A DNA stretch of 64,000 bases, taken from NCBI GenBank assembly GCA_024405015.1, contig JAKSPE010000003.1:1-64000 (forward strand), written 5' to 3'. The stretch is from Sphaerochaetaceae bacterium. GTDB lineage: Bacteria > Spirochaetota > Spirochaetia > Sphaerochaetales > Sphaerochaetaceae. Positions 50,617 to 58,987 of this stretch are shown here, piece by piece. Every line of letters begins with the position of its first letter. Position 1 is the first letter of the stretch. The notes under the pieces are model-generated. The model was given only the letters and a program-made list of their open reading frames with translations, was not told the DNA's origin and did not search any database. The position numbers and the translations under genes were made by a program.

Positions 50617-51405
50617 TTAGTCTCTTGTGTAGTTGAGAACCCGGATTCCCATACCGACGAGTTTTTCGGCGTTGTCCACAAACATCTTTTTCTGAAGTTT
50701 GTTCGGCACATGGGCATCAAAGCCGACAAACACATCCGGGTCATAGGTGCTTGCAATTTCCCAGAAGGCTTCACAAGGATAGCCAAGGCCCTGGTAGTAA
50801 TTGTCCTGTCGTTTCCAGATGCCTGAAAGATTGTACTCCAAGGCAACGCCTGTGTCCTTGGAAAGCTGACAGATATCTCGGGAGACGCTTTTGACATAAT
50901 CGTCAACCACCTGGTAGTTGCTGAACAGAAGGTCAGGGTGGGCCACATACTTGAAAAGACCGGTCTCCATGGCACATTGCAGTTTCTTCACATACTTTCC
51001 GGCATCCTTTGGATCAAATTCCTTTCCGATGAAGATCTCGCCCGGTTTGTCGTTTGCATAGTGGTTGCCGATGATCAGATACTCAATGTTGTAGCGACCC
51101 TTTGTGTCTTCAAGCCAATGAAAATAGTCCTTAAATGGTTCACATTCCAGTCCGATGCAAAGGTCTATCTTGCCTGCAAACTCCTCCTTGAGGCTGTTCA
51201 TTGTGCTGATGTACTCCTCAAGCTGTGACATTCGCATGCGGGAGTTGTCACCTGCAAGTTTTTCGGTGTCTGGCCATGGGGTATGGTCTGCAAAGCCAAG
51301 GACATCAAAATCCTGGTCAATTGCCTGAAGGATATATTCACGGTCTGTGCCTTTTGCGTGCTGGCAACGATAGGTGTGTGTATGGTAGTTCTCAATTCTC
51401 ATCAT
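50617..51405 (-). CDS. PHP-type histidinol-phosphatase-like hydrolase
   Basis: A 262-residue PHP-domain phosphoesterase of the HisK group. Metal-binding motifs are YHTHTYRCQHA at the N terminus, FADHTPWPD, GLECEP, IGNHYA, VAHPDLLFS and GFDAHVPNK. Some members dephosphorylate histidinol phosphate. No other histidine genes are nearby, so that assignment remains tentative. Confidence 0.88.
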   Translation of the reverse strand: MMRIENYHTHTYRCQHAKGTDREYILQAIDQDFDVLGFADHTPWPDTEKLAGDNSRMRMSQLEEYISTMNSLKEEFAGKIDLCIGLECEPFKDYFHWLEDTKGRYNIEYLIIGNHYANDKPGEIFIGKEFDPKDAGKYVKKLQCAMETGLFKYVAHPDLLFSNYQVVDDYVKSVSRDICQLSKDTGVALEYNLSGIWKRQDNYYQGLGYPCEAFWEIASTYDPDVFVGFDAHVPNKLQKKMFVDNAEKLVGMGIRVLNYTRD

Positions 51406-51485
51406 TTCTGTCCTGATGCCATAATAGCAAATGGGCAGTATTGAAACAACTGTTCAAGCCTTATCCAAGTCGATAGAATTGATAC

Positions 51486-52775
51486 GTGATGATCCGCAGA
51501 TTCTTCCGTTACACATCCCAGAACATCTCCGCCATGATTGGCCTTTCGCTGTACATCCTTGCTGATACGTTTTTCATCTCCAAGTATGCGGGCGCCGATG
51601 GTCTTGCAACGCTGTCGCTGTTTTTGCCGGCGTTCGGAATCCTTTATGGTGTGGGTCTCATGCTTGGAAACGGATTTGCTACCGTCTACACCATTGGGAA
51701 GGCAAGCGGGGAGGATGTGAGCACCCATTTCATCCAGGCTCTTTTGTGGGCACTTGTGTTGGGATTTCCGATTGCCATCTTGGGCTATCTGTTTCCATCT
51801 TCCATTATGCGTCTGCTGGGAGGACAGCAGTCCCACATTGCACTGGGAAGCGGCTATGTGCGAATTCTCATGTCCATGACGCCGGTTTTCTTTCTCAATT
51901 TCATCTGTGGCTCCTTTGCCCGAAACGACAATGCGCCGACTCTTGCCATGGTGGCATCCTTGGTAGGAAGCTTTTCCAACATCCTGTTTGACTATCTGTT
52001 TCTGTTTGTGTTCGACTGGGGCTTTCAAAGCGCGGCAACCGCAACGGTCATCAGCCCATGTCTGTCCATTCTGATCTTGTCCTTCCATTTCTTGGGAAAG
52101 CGTGGGGGAGTGGGGCTTAAAATCGGCCGTCCAAGTCTGAAAGTGTTCTTTCGCTCCTGTGCGCTTGGTATGTCCTCCTTCATGGCAGAGATTTCCTCTG
52201 GTATCACCATTTTTGTGTTCAACAATCTCATCATGGGCCTTTCCGGAAGCATTGGAGTTGCAGCCTACAGCATTACGGCGAATATCGCTTATGTTCCAGG
52301 GGCTTTGTATGGTGGCATTGCCGATGGCTCCCAGCCGCTTCTTTCTGAAAGCTATGGAAAAGATGATAGGAAGAGTCTTCACCTTTGTCTGAAACTCGGA
52401 CTTGTATCGATTCTCATCGCCGCCATTCTGGTTGTCAGCTGCTGCTGGCTGTTTACAGGTCCGATTGTGAATGTGTTCAATGGGGAGCAGGATGCCGAAC
52501 TGGCAAGAACGGCATTTACCAGCGTCCGCCTCTATTCCTTGGGCTTTCTTGTCTCGGGTATCAACATGATGCTCATCAGTTTCTATGCGGCAACCGATAA
52601 GCCAAAGCCTGAGATTATCGGCTCCTTCTCTCGTGGCTGCGTTTCCATTGTCATCTGTGCCCTGGTCATGTCCAGAATCTGGGGGCTAATTGGCATATGG
52701 CTTTCGTTCTTATGCGCGGAGGTCTTGACGCTTTTTATTCTTCTTGCCATTTCCAAAAGACGTTTTTTCAGATGA
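51486..52775 (+). CDS. MATE family efflux transporter
   Basis: A 429-residue MATE pump with about twelve helices, opening NISAMIGLSLYILADTFFISKYAG. It lacks the QQLYN element seen in the other two MATE proteins here, so it belongs to a different subgroup. No ribosome site precedes it. TAGAAT (51474-51479) ends six bases before a GTG at 51486 and nine before an ATG at 51489, which suggests a leaderless mRNA. Confidence 0.9.
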   Translation: MMIRRFFRYTSQNISAMIGLSLYILADTFFISKYAGADGLATLSLFLPAFGILYGVGLMLGNGFATVYTIGKASGEDVSTHFIQALLWALVLGFPIAILGYLFPSSIMRLLGGQQSHIALGSGYVRILMSMTPVFFLNFICGSFARNDNAPTLAMVASLVGSFSNILFDYLFLFVFDWGFQSAATATVISPCLSILILSFHFLGKRGGVGLKIGRPSLKVFFRSCALGMSSFMAEISSGITIFVFNNLIMGLSGSIGVAAYSITANIAYVPGALYGGIADGSQPLLSESYGKDDRKSLHLCLKLGLVSILIAAILVVSCCWLFTGPIVNVFNGEQDAELARTAFTSVRLYSLGFLVSGINMMLISFYAATDKPKPEIIGSFSRGCVSIVICALVMSRIWGLIGIWLSFLCAEVLTLFILLAISKRRFFR

Positions 52776-52803
52776 ATGCTATAGTCTAATTAAGAGGTAC
52801 ATT

Positions 52804-53361
52804 ATGCGAAAAAGTTTTGGTGCTGTCGAGAAAACCTTCTCCCAGCAGGTTTTCATCATTGCCACCTACAACGAGGATGGTACAGTCGATGCAATGAACG
52901 CCGCCTGGGGCGGAATCGGAAATGACAAGGAGATCTTCATCTGCCTGTCTGCAGACCATAGAACCTGCAAGAACTTTGAAAGAACAGGTGCTTTTACCGT
53001 CAGCATGGGTGATGCCGACCATATCGCCGCCTGTGATTTTGTGGGTATGGTCTCTGGCAATGATGACCCTGAGAAGTTCCGAAAATCAGGATTCACCACA
53101 ACACCTAGCACCCTGGTTGATGCTCCAATCATCAATGAACTTGCCGTTTGCGTGGAGTGCAAGGTCAAAAGCTGGGATCCAGAGAACTGCCATCTCTTTG
53201 GAGAGATTGTGAATGTCAGTGTCGATGAAAACGCCTTGACCAATGGCAATGTGGATGTGGATAAGGTCAAGCCGATCATCTTCAATCCGTTTGACCATTC
53301 CTATCATATCGTTGGAAAGAAGGTCGGAAACGCCTTCAAGGATGGATCTGCACTGATGTGA
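52804..53361 (+). CDS. flavin reductase-like FMN-binding protein
   Basis: A 185-residue split-barrel flavoprotein of the flavin reductase/flavoredoxin family, with VFIIATYNEDGTVDAMNAAWGGIG, ICLSADHRTCKNFERTGAFTVS and a C-terminal SYHIVGKKVGNAFKDG. AGAGG precedes the ATG at 52804. It is followed 23 bases on by a nitroreductase gene, so both may serve a redox task. Partners are unknown. Confidence 0.92.
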   Translation: MRKSFGAVEKTFSQQVFIIATYNEDGTVDAMNAAWGGIGNDKEIFICLSADHRTCKNFERTGAFTVSMGDADHIAACDFVGMVSGNDDPEKFRKSGFTTTPSTLVDAPIINELAVCVECKVKSWDPENCHLFGEIVNVSVDENALTNGNVDVDKVKPIIFNPFDHSYHIVGKKVGNAFKDGSALM

Positions 53362-53384
53362 GCGTCCAGAAAGGGGAGAAAAAC

Positions 53385-53918
53385 ATGGAATTTGATCGAC
53401 TTGTCGAAAAACGAAGAAGTTGCAGAGCCTACGAGGTTTCAGAACCGATGACAATGGACCAGGTCCAGCAGCTCATCCAGGCAACTGTACAGGCTCCGAC
53501 CTGGAAGAACTCAGAAACCGGTCGCTATTATGTTGCTGTCTCGCAAGAGATGATGCAGAAAGTGCGTGAGGCACTTCCTGCCTTTAACCAAAACAGCACC
53601 TCAAATGCCTGCGCCTACGTTGTGACAACGTTTGTCTCTAACGTCGCCGGCCATACCAACGGACAGCCGGACAATGAACTTGGCAATTGCTGGGGCTCCT
53701 ATGACCTGGGTCTTCAGAATGCTTACCTTCTGCTCAAGGCAAAGGATATGGGTTTTGATTCCCTTGTCATGGGAATCCGTGATGCCGAAAAGCTTCGTCA
53801 GGCATTTGAAATCCCGCAAGACCAAATGGTCGTCAGCGTCATTGCACTGGGAAAGGGAGCAGGGGAACCTGTTTTGCGAACCAGAAAGTGTGTCGAGGAA
53901 GTGTGCAGCGTACTGTGA
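53385..53918 (+). CDS. nitroreductase family protein
   Basis: A 177-residue FMN-dependent nitroreductase-like oxidoreductase, with FDRLVEKRRSCRAYEVSEP at the start (Arg residues bind FMN phosphate), QAPTWKNSETGRYYV, and SYDLGLQNAYLLLKAKDMG. AGGGGAG precedes the ATG. It probably forms one transcript with the upstream flavoprotein gene. Confidence 0.93.
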   Translation: MEFDRLVEKRRSCRAYEVSEPMTMDQVQQLIQATVQAPTWKNSETGRYYVAVSQEMMQKVREALPAFNQNSTSNACAYVVTTFVSNVAGHTNGQPDNELGNCWGSYDLGLQNAYLLLKAKDMGFDSLVMGIRDAEKLRQAFEIPQDQMVVSVIALGKGAGEPVLRTRKCVEEVCSVL

Positions 53919-53998
53919 AATGTCGTGTGACCACTTCAAATACATAGGCGTTTTATATTAATATTCTTATGTTTTGACAAATCGTTGGAGGTCTGCTG

Positions 53999-55471
53999 AT
54001 GCTAGACAAAAATAACCAATACCAGAAAATGAAATTCAGAATCGAGTCTGAAGTCCTGAAACATCTTTTTGATGGCACGCTTGTCGAGCAGGCAGATCGC
54101 ATTCCTATCGATCTGATTCCTCGTGACAGAACACCTTCCCGCTGCTGCATCTACAAGGAGCGAGAGGTTGTCCGATACCGCATGATGGCTTTGGCCGGAT
54201 TTGAGATTGAAAAGCACGATGATGAGTACAGAAGCCTTTCCTCTTACATGGCAGAAGCCCTTGAAGAGGATAAGCCTCAGCTTCCACTGATTACAAGCAT
54301 CTCCATCGGTTGCTCTTCCTGTCCATCCTCCCATTACCTGGTCAGTGATGCATGCCGCGGTTGTTTTGCCCGCCCATGTACCACAAACTGTCCAAAGGAT
54401 GCCATCATCTTCGTCAACGGAAAGGCACAGATCCTGAACGATAAGTGTATCAAGTGCGGAAAGTGTATGGAGCGCTGCCCATACCACTCCATCGTACACA
54501 ACTGCGTCCCATGCGAAGATGTCTGTCCAGTTGATGCCATCAAGCAGAACGAAGATGGAATCTCCGTCATCGACCACGACAAGTGTATCGGTTGCGGAAA
54601 GTGCAAGATGTCTTGTCCGTTCGGTGCTGTCGCAAAGAGATCCGGTCTTCTTCCTGTTGCCAAGATGCTCAAGAACGGTGAGAAGCTTGTCGCCATCATC
54701 GCTCCAGCCATCGAAGGTCAGTTCCCAGGTTCCCTTGAGAAGATTCAGGCTGCTTGTCTTGCCGCAGGTTTTGACAAGGTCATGGAAGTTGCTGAGGGTG
54801 CCAAGATCACAGCCGAGAACGAAGCCAAGGAACTGATGGAACGCAAGGAGAAGGGTGAAGGATTCCTTTGCACTTCCTGCTGCCCAGCATGGGTTGCGTT
54901 TGTTGAGATCCACGCTCCACAGCTGATGAGCCATGTTTCCAAGACTCTGTCTCCAATGGGTTACACCGCACTTCTTGCCAAGGAAAAGTATCCGGATCAT
55001 AAGGTCGTCTTCGTTGGTCCATGTGTCGCAAAGCGCTATGAGGCTGCCAAGAAGTTCCCAGGTGTCGTCGACCGTGTCCTTTCCTTCTCAGAACTCCAGT
55101 CTCTGTTCGATGCAAAGGGCATTGATATGACCGAGCTTCCGGATCTGACAACCGTCAACGAAGGTTGCGATCCATCCGAGTTTGAGGATTGCCGCAACTT
55201 CGCCGTCAACTCCGGTGTTGCCAACTGCGTCATGTCCCGTGTCGATGACCCAGAGAAGTACAAGGTCATGGCCATTGCCGGTTTGGATAAGAGAACTGTC
55301 CGTCAAATCAAGCTTTGGACAAAGTTCCCACCAGATGCAGACCTGATTGAGGTCATGTCCTGTGAGGGTGGTTGTATCGCAGGTCCAGGCTCTCTGGTAA
55401 ATACACAGACAGCTCTCAAGGCTCGCGAAACCTTCAAAAAGGAACGTGAAGCCAAGAAGGCTCAGAACTGA
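53999..55471 (+). CDS. monomeric [FeFe] hydrogenase (group B-like)
   Basis: A 490-residue iron hydrogenase. The N-terminal half carries a Cys-rich segment (CSSCPSSHY, CRGCFARPCTTNCP) and ferredoxin clusters (CIKCGKCMERCP, CVPCEDVCP, CIGCGKCKMSCP). The H-cluster domain has all three signatures: FLCTSCCPAW (L1), VGPCVAKRYEA (L2) and EVMSCEGGCIAGPG (L3), close to the group B forms of fermentative anaerobes. It would dispose of reducing power as H2 or oxidise H2 with ferredoxin. GGAGG precedes the start. It is transcribed alone. Confidence 0.94.
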   Translation: MLDKNNQYQKMKFRIESEVLKHLFDGTLVEQADRIPIDLIPRDRTPSRCCIYKEREVVRYRMMALAGFEIEKHDDEYRSLSSYMAEALEEDKPQLPLITSISIGCSSCPSSHYLVSDACRGCFARPCTTNCPKDAIIFVNGKAQILNDKCIKCGKCMERCPYHSIVHNCVPCEDVCPVDAIKQNEDGISVIDHDKCIGCGKCKMSCPFGAVAKRSGLLPVAKMLKNGEKLVAIIAPAIEGQFPGSLEKIQAACLAAGFDKVMEVAEGAKITAENEAKELMERKEKGEGFLCTSCCPAWVAFVEIHAPQLMSHVSKTLSPMGYTALLAKEKYPDHKVVFVGPCVAKRYEAAKKFPGVVDRVLSFSELQSLFDAKGIDMTELPDLTTVNEGCDPSEFEDCRNFAVNSGVANCVMSRVDDPEKYKVMAIAGLDKRTVRQIKLWTKFPPDADLIEVMSCEGGCIAGPGSLVNTQTALKARETFKKEREAKKAQN

Positions 55472-55490
55472 GAACATACTTCGTATAACA

Positions 55491-55550
55491 AAGAAAAGGC
55501 TGTAACACAGGTCAGTATCATAGGCTTGGGCGTTGCAGCCTTTTGTTTTG
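55491..55550 (+). terminator. terminator of the hydrogenase gene
   Basis: GGCTGTAAC (55498-55506) pairs with GTTGCAGCC (55532-55540), and TTTTGTTTT follows. The loop of 25 bases is long for a terminator. Confidence 0.65.
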
Positions 55551-55714
55551 TCCAAGTATTACCGCAAGGAAGAAACACAATGTCATTGGATGGGCCTTGC
55601 AGGTATGCCTTTTAAGAGCTCTTCACGAAAAGTTCAGGGGACGTTTCAGCACTGCAGCATGAGAGCTTATGAACTCTCCATTCTGACAATCGCAAAAATA
55701 TAATTGAACCAGCC

Positions 55715-55779
55715 CATTGTTTTCCCTTGTGAGGGAAAATTTCTTTAAAAGTTCATGAGGATTATCCCCAATCCTCATG
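55715..55779. repeat. two hairpins before repeat copy 5
   Basis: TTTTCCCT-TGTG-AGGGAAAA (near 55720-55740) and GAGGATT-ATCCCC-AATCCTC (about 55757-55776) are perfect small hairpins. The second includes the end of repeat copy 5, as a similar hairpin does at copy 3. The stretch 55551-55715 holds nothing else that I can name. Confidence 0.5.
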
Positions 55780-55872
55780 TGTACAGACAGTTCAAGGCCT
55801 GATGCATACCCCTTTCAGGACGCCATGCCGGGCTCGCTTGGGCTATCCTGCCCCGCAGGCCTTAGCAGGCTT
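55774..55872 (-). repeat. structured interspersed repeat, copy 5 (truncated)
   Basis: A minus-strand copy that keeps the CACATGAG end, TGATGCAT and GGGCAGGATAGCCC, but lacks the CGATTGTGGG end and part of the outer stem. It shares GGCGTCCTGAAAGGGG with copy 3, so those two are close relatives. It has no facing partner nearby. It lies between the convergent hydrogenase and WYL genes. Confidence 0.75.
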
Positions 55873-55904
55873 CCATTTTTATCTGGGTGCTGTGTTTTGA
55901 GTAA

Positions 55905-55975
55905 AAATTAAGAAAAACTCCTGCATTACGCTGAGTTTTTGAAAAAAATTGAGAAAAACTCCTGCATTGTGCCAA
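55905..55975. repeat. short direct repeat with hairpin
   Basis: AAAATTAAGAAAAACTCCTG at 55905 recurs with one change at 55946 (AAAATTGAGAAAAACTCCTG), a 41-base period. The first copy forms a hairpin, AAAAACTC (55913-55920) with GAGTTTTT (55933-55940), that could end transcription in either direction. Confidence 0.55.
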
Positions 55976-56026
55976 GTTGAAAGCTCAACAATAGAGTACA
56001 AAGTAGTATGCGTAGTCCACCCACTT

Positions 56027-56062
56027 CAAAAAAAAACTGCAACAGCATCGTGTTACAGCCCT
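56027..56062 (-). terminator. terminator of the WYL regulator gene
   Basis: Read leftward, CTGTAACA pairs with TGTTGCAG around a six-base loop (56038-56059), and nine Ts follow. It lies 24 bases past the stop codon. Confidence 0.85.
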
Positions 56063-56085
56063 TTTTCATGCACGGATATGTATTT

Positions 56086-57099
56086 TCAATTATCTTCTTT
56101 CTCTTCGCTCTTGTACATGCCTGCAGCTTTAAGGTGTTCGGCGCAGATGGCCTCGCGGAACCACTGCGGCTCCAGAACCTCAATGCCGGATCCGAAGCCC
56201 AGTACCCATTTCTTGATTCCTGAGTAGGAGTGTGTCTTGGCGGTCATGATGACGCTTTCGTCCTCAAGCGTCTCGACCTTGACACTGTCCTTCCAGTTCT
56301 TCTCCAGATTGAAGAATCCATGGAAGGAGTCGAACTTCATGACGGCTGTGAACTCGCGTCCATGCCCGAATGGGCCAAACGGATCGTCAAAGCGCTCTTC
56401 GTAGGAGACTTTCTGTGGGAGTTCTCCCTCATAATCGATAACATACGGCACATCGACGGCACGCTCCAGACCGAATGTTCGGTATTCACCGTCAGGAAGC
56501 TTCTGGGCTGCTAGGTAGTAACCGCCATCGTACTGGAAGACTCCCAGCGGCATCAGCTGATACTCTGTGACATCGCGACGTACCGGTTTGTAGGTGAAAT
56601 GGACGCACTTGTCAGCCCTGATGGCGTTCAGAAGTGCAATGATGACCTGCTGGGTATGTTTGGTGGAAATCTTCTTTGCCATGCCCAGGTTCAGGACCGA
56701 GTAGTTCTGCACGTTCTTGAACATGTTCATCTTTTTCTTCAGACCCTCTGCGGAGTCCTTGAGCATTGGGTTGGAAAGGCTCTGGTTGAACATGAGTGCC
56801 AATAGAAGGCCTTCCTCATCGGACAGGTTCATTCCAGGAAGGGTAAGGGACCACAGGTTGTTCTTCGGGACCCGGTAGATGGTCTGACGTTTGTCGGTCG
56901 GGGACTGGAACTCCTCGATGTAAAGGCCCTTCCCGTCAGGGCTGAGGTTCTCAAGGTCATCGATCATGTCTCGGACCGTCCAACGGTCAATGGAGGTCTT
57001 CTTTGCAATCTCCGTTACGGTTGTGCCACCTTCCTGGGACATGAGTTTGAGAATCTGAAGCATTCTGCTGAGGTTGTCTACTGTACTGTTTCGGGCCAT
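56086..57099 (-). CDS. WYL domain transcriptional regulator
   Basis: A 337-residue YafY-type regulator: an N-terminal winged helix (about 1-70, LQILKLMSQEGGTTVTEIAKKTSIDRWTVRDMI), a middle WYL domain (about 150-230, with VHFTYKPVRRDVTEYQLMPLGVFQYDGGYYLAAQ) and a C-terminal extension domain. WYL domains bind nucleic acids or nucleotides and often respond to DNA damage or phage. AGGTGG precedes the ATG. A palindrome covers its -10 box, which suggests self-repression. Confidence 0.93.
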   Translation of the reverse strand: MARNSTVDNLSRMLQILKLMSQEGGTTVTEIAKKTSIDRWTVRDMIDDLENLSPDGKGLYIEEFQSPTDKRQTIYRVPKNNLWSLTLPGMNLSDEEGLLLALMFNQSLSNPMLKDSAEGLKKKMNMFKNVQNYSVLNLGMAKKISTKHTQQVIIALLNAIRADKCVHFTYKPVRRDVTEYQLMPLGVFQYDGGYYLAAQKLPDGEYRTFGLERAVDVPYVIDYEGELPQKVSYEERFDDPFGPFGHGREFTAVMKFDSFHGFFNLEKNWKDSVKVETLEDESVIMTAKTHSYSGIKKWVLGFGSGIEVLEPQWFREAICAEHLKAAGMYKSEEKEDN

Positions 57100-57118
57100 A
57101 TGAATTCCACCTTTGGTC

Positions 57119-57156
57119 TATGTGGATATTCTACCACATAATTTGCGACAGGAAAA
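57119..57156 (-). promoter_or_regulatory. promoter and palindromic operator of the WYL gene
   Basis: Read leftward: TTTTCC (complement of 57151-57156), a 17-base spacer and TAGAAT (complement of 57128-57133). The -10 box is the centre of a palindrome, TATGTGG-N8-CCACATA (57119-57140), an ideal repressor position. Confidence 0.6.
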
Positions 57157-57214
57157 ATCATCTTTTTTCGAGAATGTGTGTTTATGGCCACCTATCGCAT
57201 ACTAAAGTAGGGCC

Positions 57215-57562
57215 ATGTTTGAGTATCTTATGTTTACAGAAAAGGCCGAAATCGGCGGGGATGAGGAAATTCGCATCGAAATGTGTGACGGAGTTCTACA
57301 CTATAGGTTTGTCCGTTCTGAAGGTGTGAACGAGGGAACCTACAGCGGAAACAGTGCCGACTTCATCGAAAGCCTGGAGGATATGGATGTGGATCTGTGG
57401 CAGCCTGTCTATGGGAATCTTCAAGACGAAAGCGGTTTCACCTGGACTCTGACCTACAAGGAAATCGGCAAGAGAAGCATGCATTTCAAGGGAAGTAATG
57501 CCTACCCGGACGGCTATGAAGCTTTCATTGACCTTCTGTTCTCCATCTATTGTGGGGAGTGA
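57215..57562 (+). CDS. conserved hypothetical, acidic
   Basis: A 115-residue acidic soluble protein, MFEYLMFTEKAEIGGDEEIR..., with no motif that I can name. Aromatic residues in LWQPVYGNLQDESGFTWTLTYKEIG suggest a compact beta-rich fold. There is no good ribosome site. TACTAA lies nine bases before the ATG. Normal codon use and a clean frame support it as real. Confidence 0.65.
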   Translation: MFEYLMFTEKAEIGGDEEIRIEMCDGVLHYRFVRSEGVNEGTYSGNSADFIESLEDMDVDLWQPVYGNLQDESGFTWTLTYKEIGKRSMHFKGSNAYPDGYEAFIDLLFSIYCGE

Positions 57563-57653
57563 CATTTTGCGATTTCGGGAAACTCCAGTATTATTGATTG
57601 AAGGCTCCGAATATGTTAGGATGCCGAAACTTGATTTGATGGAGGTATCTGTT

Positions 57654-57953
57654 ATGAGTAAAAGAAAAAGTTCTGGAAAGACAATCCAGACTTTGGCTGT
57701 GATTGTACTTGTTATCGAAATCATCGCAAGCGTCTTCCTCAGCGCACTGGCATGTCTTGCCGTTATGTCCGCTGTGGAATCCCAGTACGAGCCTGCCGCT
57801 GTCGCATTCGGCGTTGCAGTGCTTGTGATTCTTCTCATCTGCTCATTTGTAGGCTATGTCTTCCTTCGTTCCTATGGCGAACTTGTCGAGGACAACAGAC
57901 GTAGCAGAGAAGCGCTTGAAATGATCACATCCAAACTGAAAAGCAACAACTGA
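57654..57953 (+). CDS. small two-helix membrane protein
   Basis: A 99-residue membrane protein: a short basic N terminus (MSKRKSSGKTIQ), two hydrophobic helices (about 13-38 and 50-72) and a polar, charged helical tail. I recognise no family. GGAGG nine bases upstream fixes the start at 57654. Longer in-frame starts upstream read through the previous gene. Confidence 0.75.
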   Translation: MSKRKSSGKTIQTLAVIVLVIEIIASVFLSALACLAVMSAVESQYEPAAVAFGVAVLVILLICSFVGYVFLRSYGELVEDNRRSREALEMITSKLKSNN

Positions 57954-57957
57954 CGGT

Positions 57958-58833
57958 TTACTGCTTCTCCGTCGCAAGGCATGAGCCGGCAACCATGATA
58001 AGCAGTGCAATTACAAATGCAAGACTTGGCTTCTGCCTAAAGACCAGCATCGAAAGCGCAACTCCGATAAAAGGGGAGACCGCATAGTAGGTGCTGGTTT
58101 TTGCTGCTCCGAGATATCTTTGTGCGTAGATGTAGAAGTAGATGCTAAGACCATAAGCGACAAAACCAAGGGCCAGTGCTAGAACCATGCAACCCCAATT
58201 GGTACATCGCTGTCCAAGGGCAAGTCCCAAAGCCAATGCTCCAAGTCCAGATCCGAATCCTTTGATGACGACGATCTGAAGTGGGTCCTTGCTGGAGAGC
58301 TTTCGGGTGCAGTTGTTCTCAAAACCCCAACAGACGCAGGCGCAAAGGACAAGGATGGAACCCCAGGAGAAGGAGAGGCTGCTGATATCCTCAAAGGACA
58401 GAATCGCACTGGACAAAGTGACCAGGACAATGGCAATCCACAGTCTTGCGCTGATAGCTTCCTTGAAGATGAGAAGCGCAATGAGGGACGTGGCGACAAT
58501 TTCGAAGTTGTTGAGAAGTGATGCGTTTGCGGCGGTTGTACGAGTCAGTCCGATCATCAGAAACACCGGTGCGGCAATGTCCAGAAGGACCATCAGAATC
58601 ACATAAGGCAGTTCCTGTTTTGTCAGAGGCTGCTCGGCACTCTTTGTTGTGAGGCTTCGGACCTTTCCGAACAGGAAAATGCCAAGACCCGCTCCCAGAT
58701 ACAGAAAACCTGCCATGAGCGTGGAGGGGATTTTCTCCAACAGCATCTTGGAAAATGGCGAACTTAAGGCATACAGCGCAGCTGCGGTAATTGCAAAGAA
58801 TGTGGCTTTTGCAGTTGTTGTCTTGTTTTCCAT
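57958..58833 (-). CDS. EamA/DMT family transporter
   Basis: A 291-residue transporter with ten predicted helices and two EamA repeats; AITAAALYALSSPFSKMLLEKIPSTLMAGFLYLGAG opens the first and ILVLCACVCWGFENNCTRKLS the second. The substrate is unknown. GGGGAAAC precedes the ATG at 58833. An upstream ATG at 58863 is less likely. Confidence 0.9.
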   Translation of the reverse strand: MENKTTTAKATFFAITAAALYALSSPFSKMLLEKIPSTLMAGFLYLGAGLGIFLFGKVRSLTTKSAEQPLTKQELPYVILMVLLDIAAPVFLMIGLTRTTAANASLLNNFEIVATSLIALLIFKEAISARLWIAIVLVTLSSAILSFEDISSLSFSWGSILVLCACVCWGFENNCTRKLSSKDPLQIVVIKGFGSGLGALALGLALGQRCTNWGCMVLALALGFVAYGLSIYFYIYAQRYLGAAKTSTYYAVSPFIGVALSMLVFRQKPSLAFVIALLIMVAGSCLATEKQ

Positions 58834-58987
58834 ATCGTTTCCCCAATGCTTTTGATACCTCATATGCTAAATGCTTTGGTCTTCTTTCGCAAGGATGCAT
58901 CTGTATCCAAATATTTACCAAACTTTCAACAATCCGTTGTATTCACGATTTCGTGGTAGTAGAATCCATAGACAAGTGGAGGCATAT

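Noticed and set aside
55905-55975. CRISPR-like repeats
   Set aside because: Only two units with a 41-base period and no further copies or cas genes.
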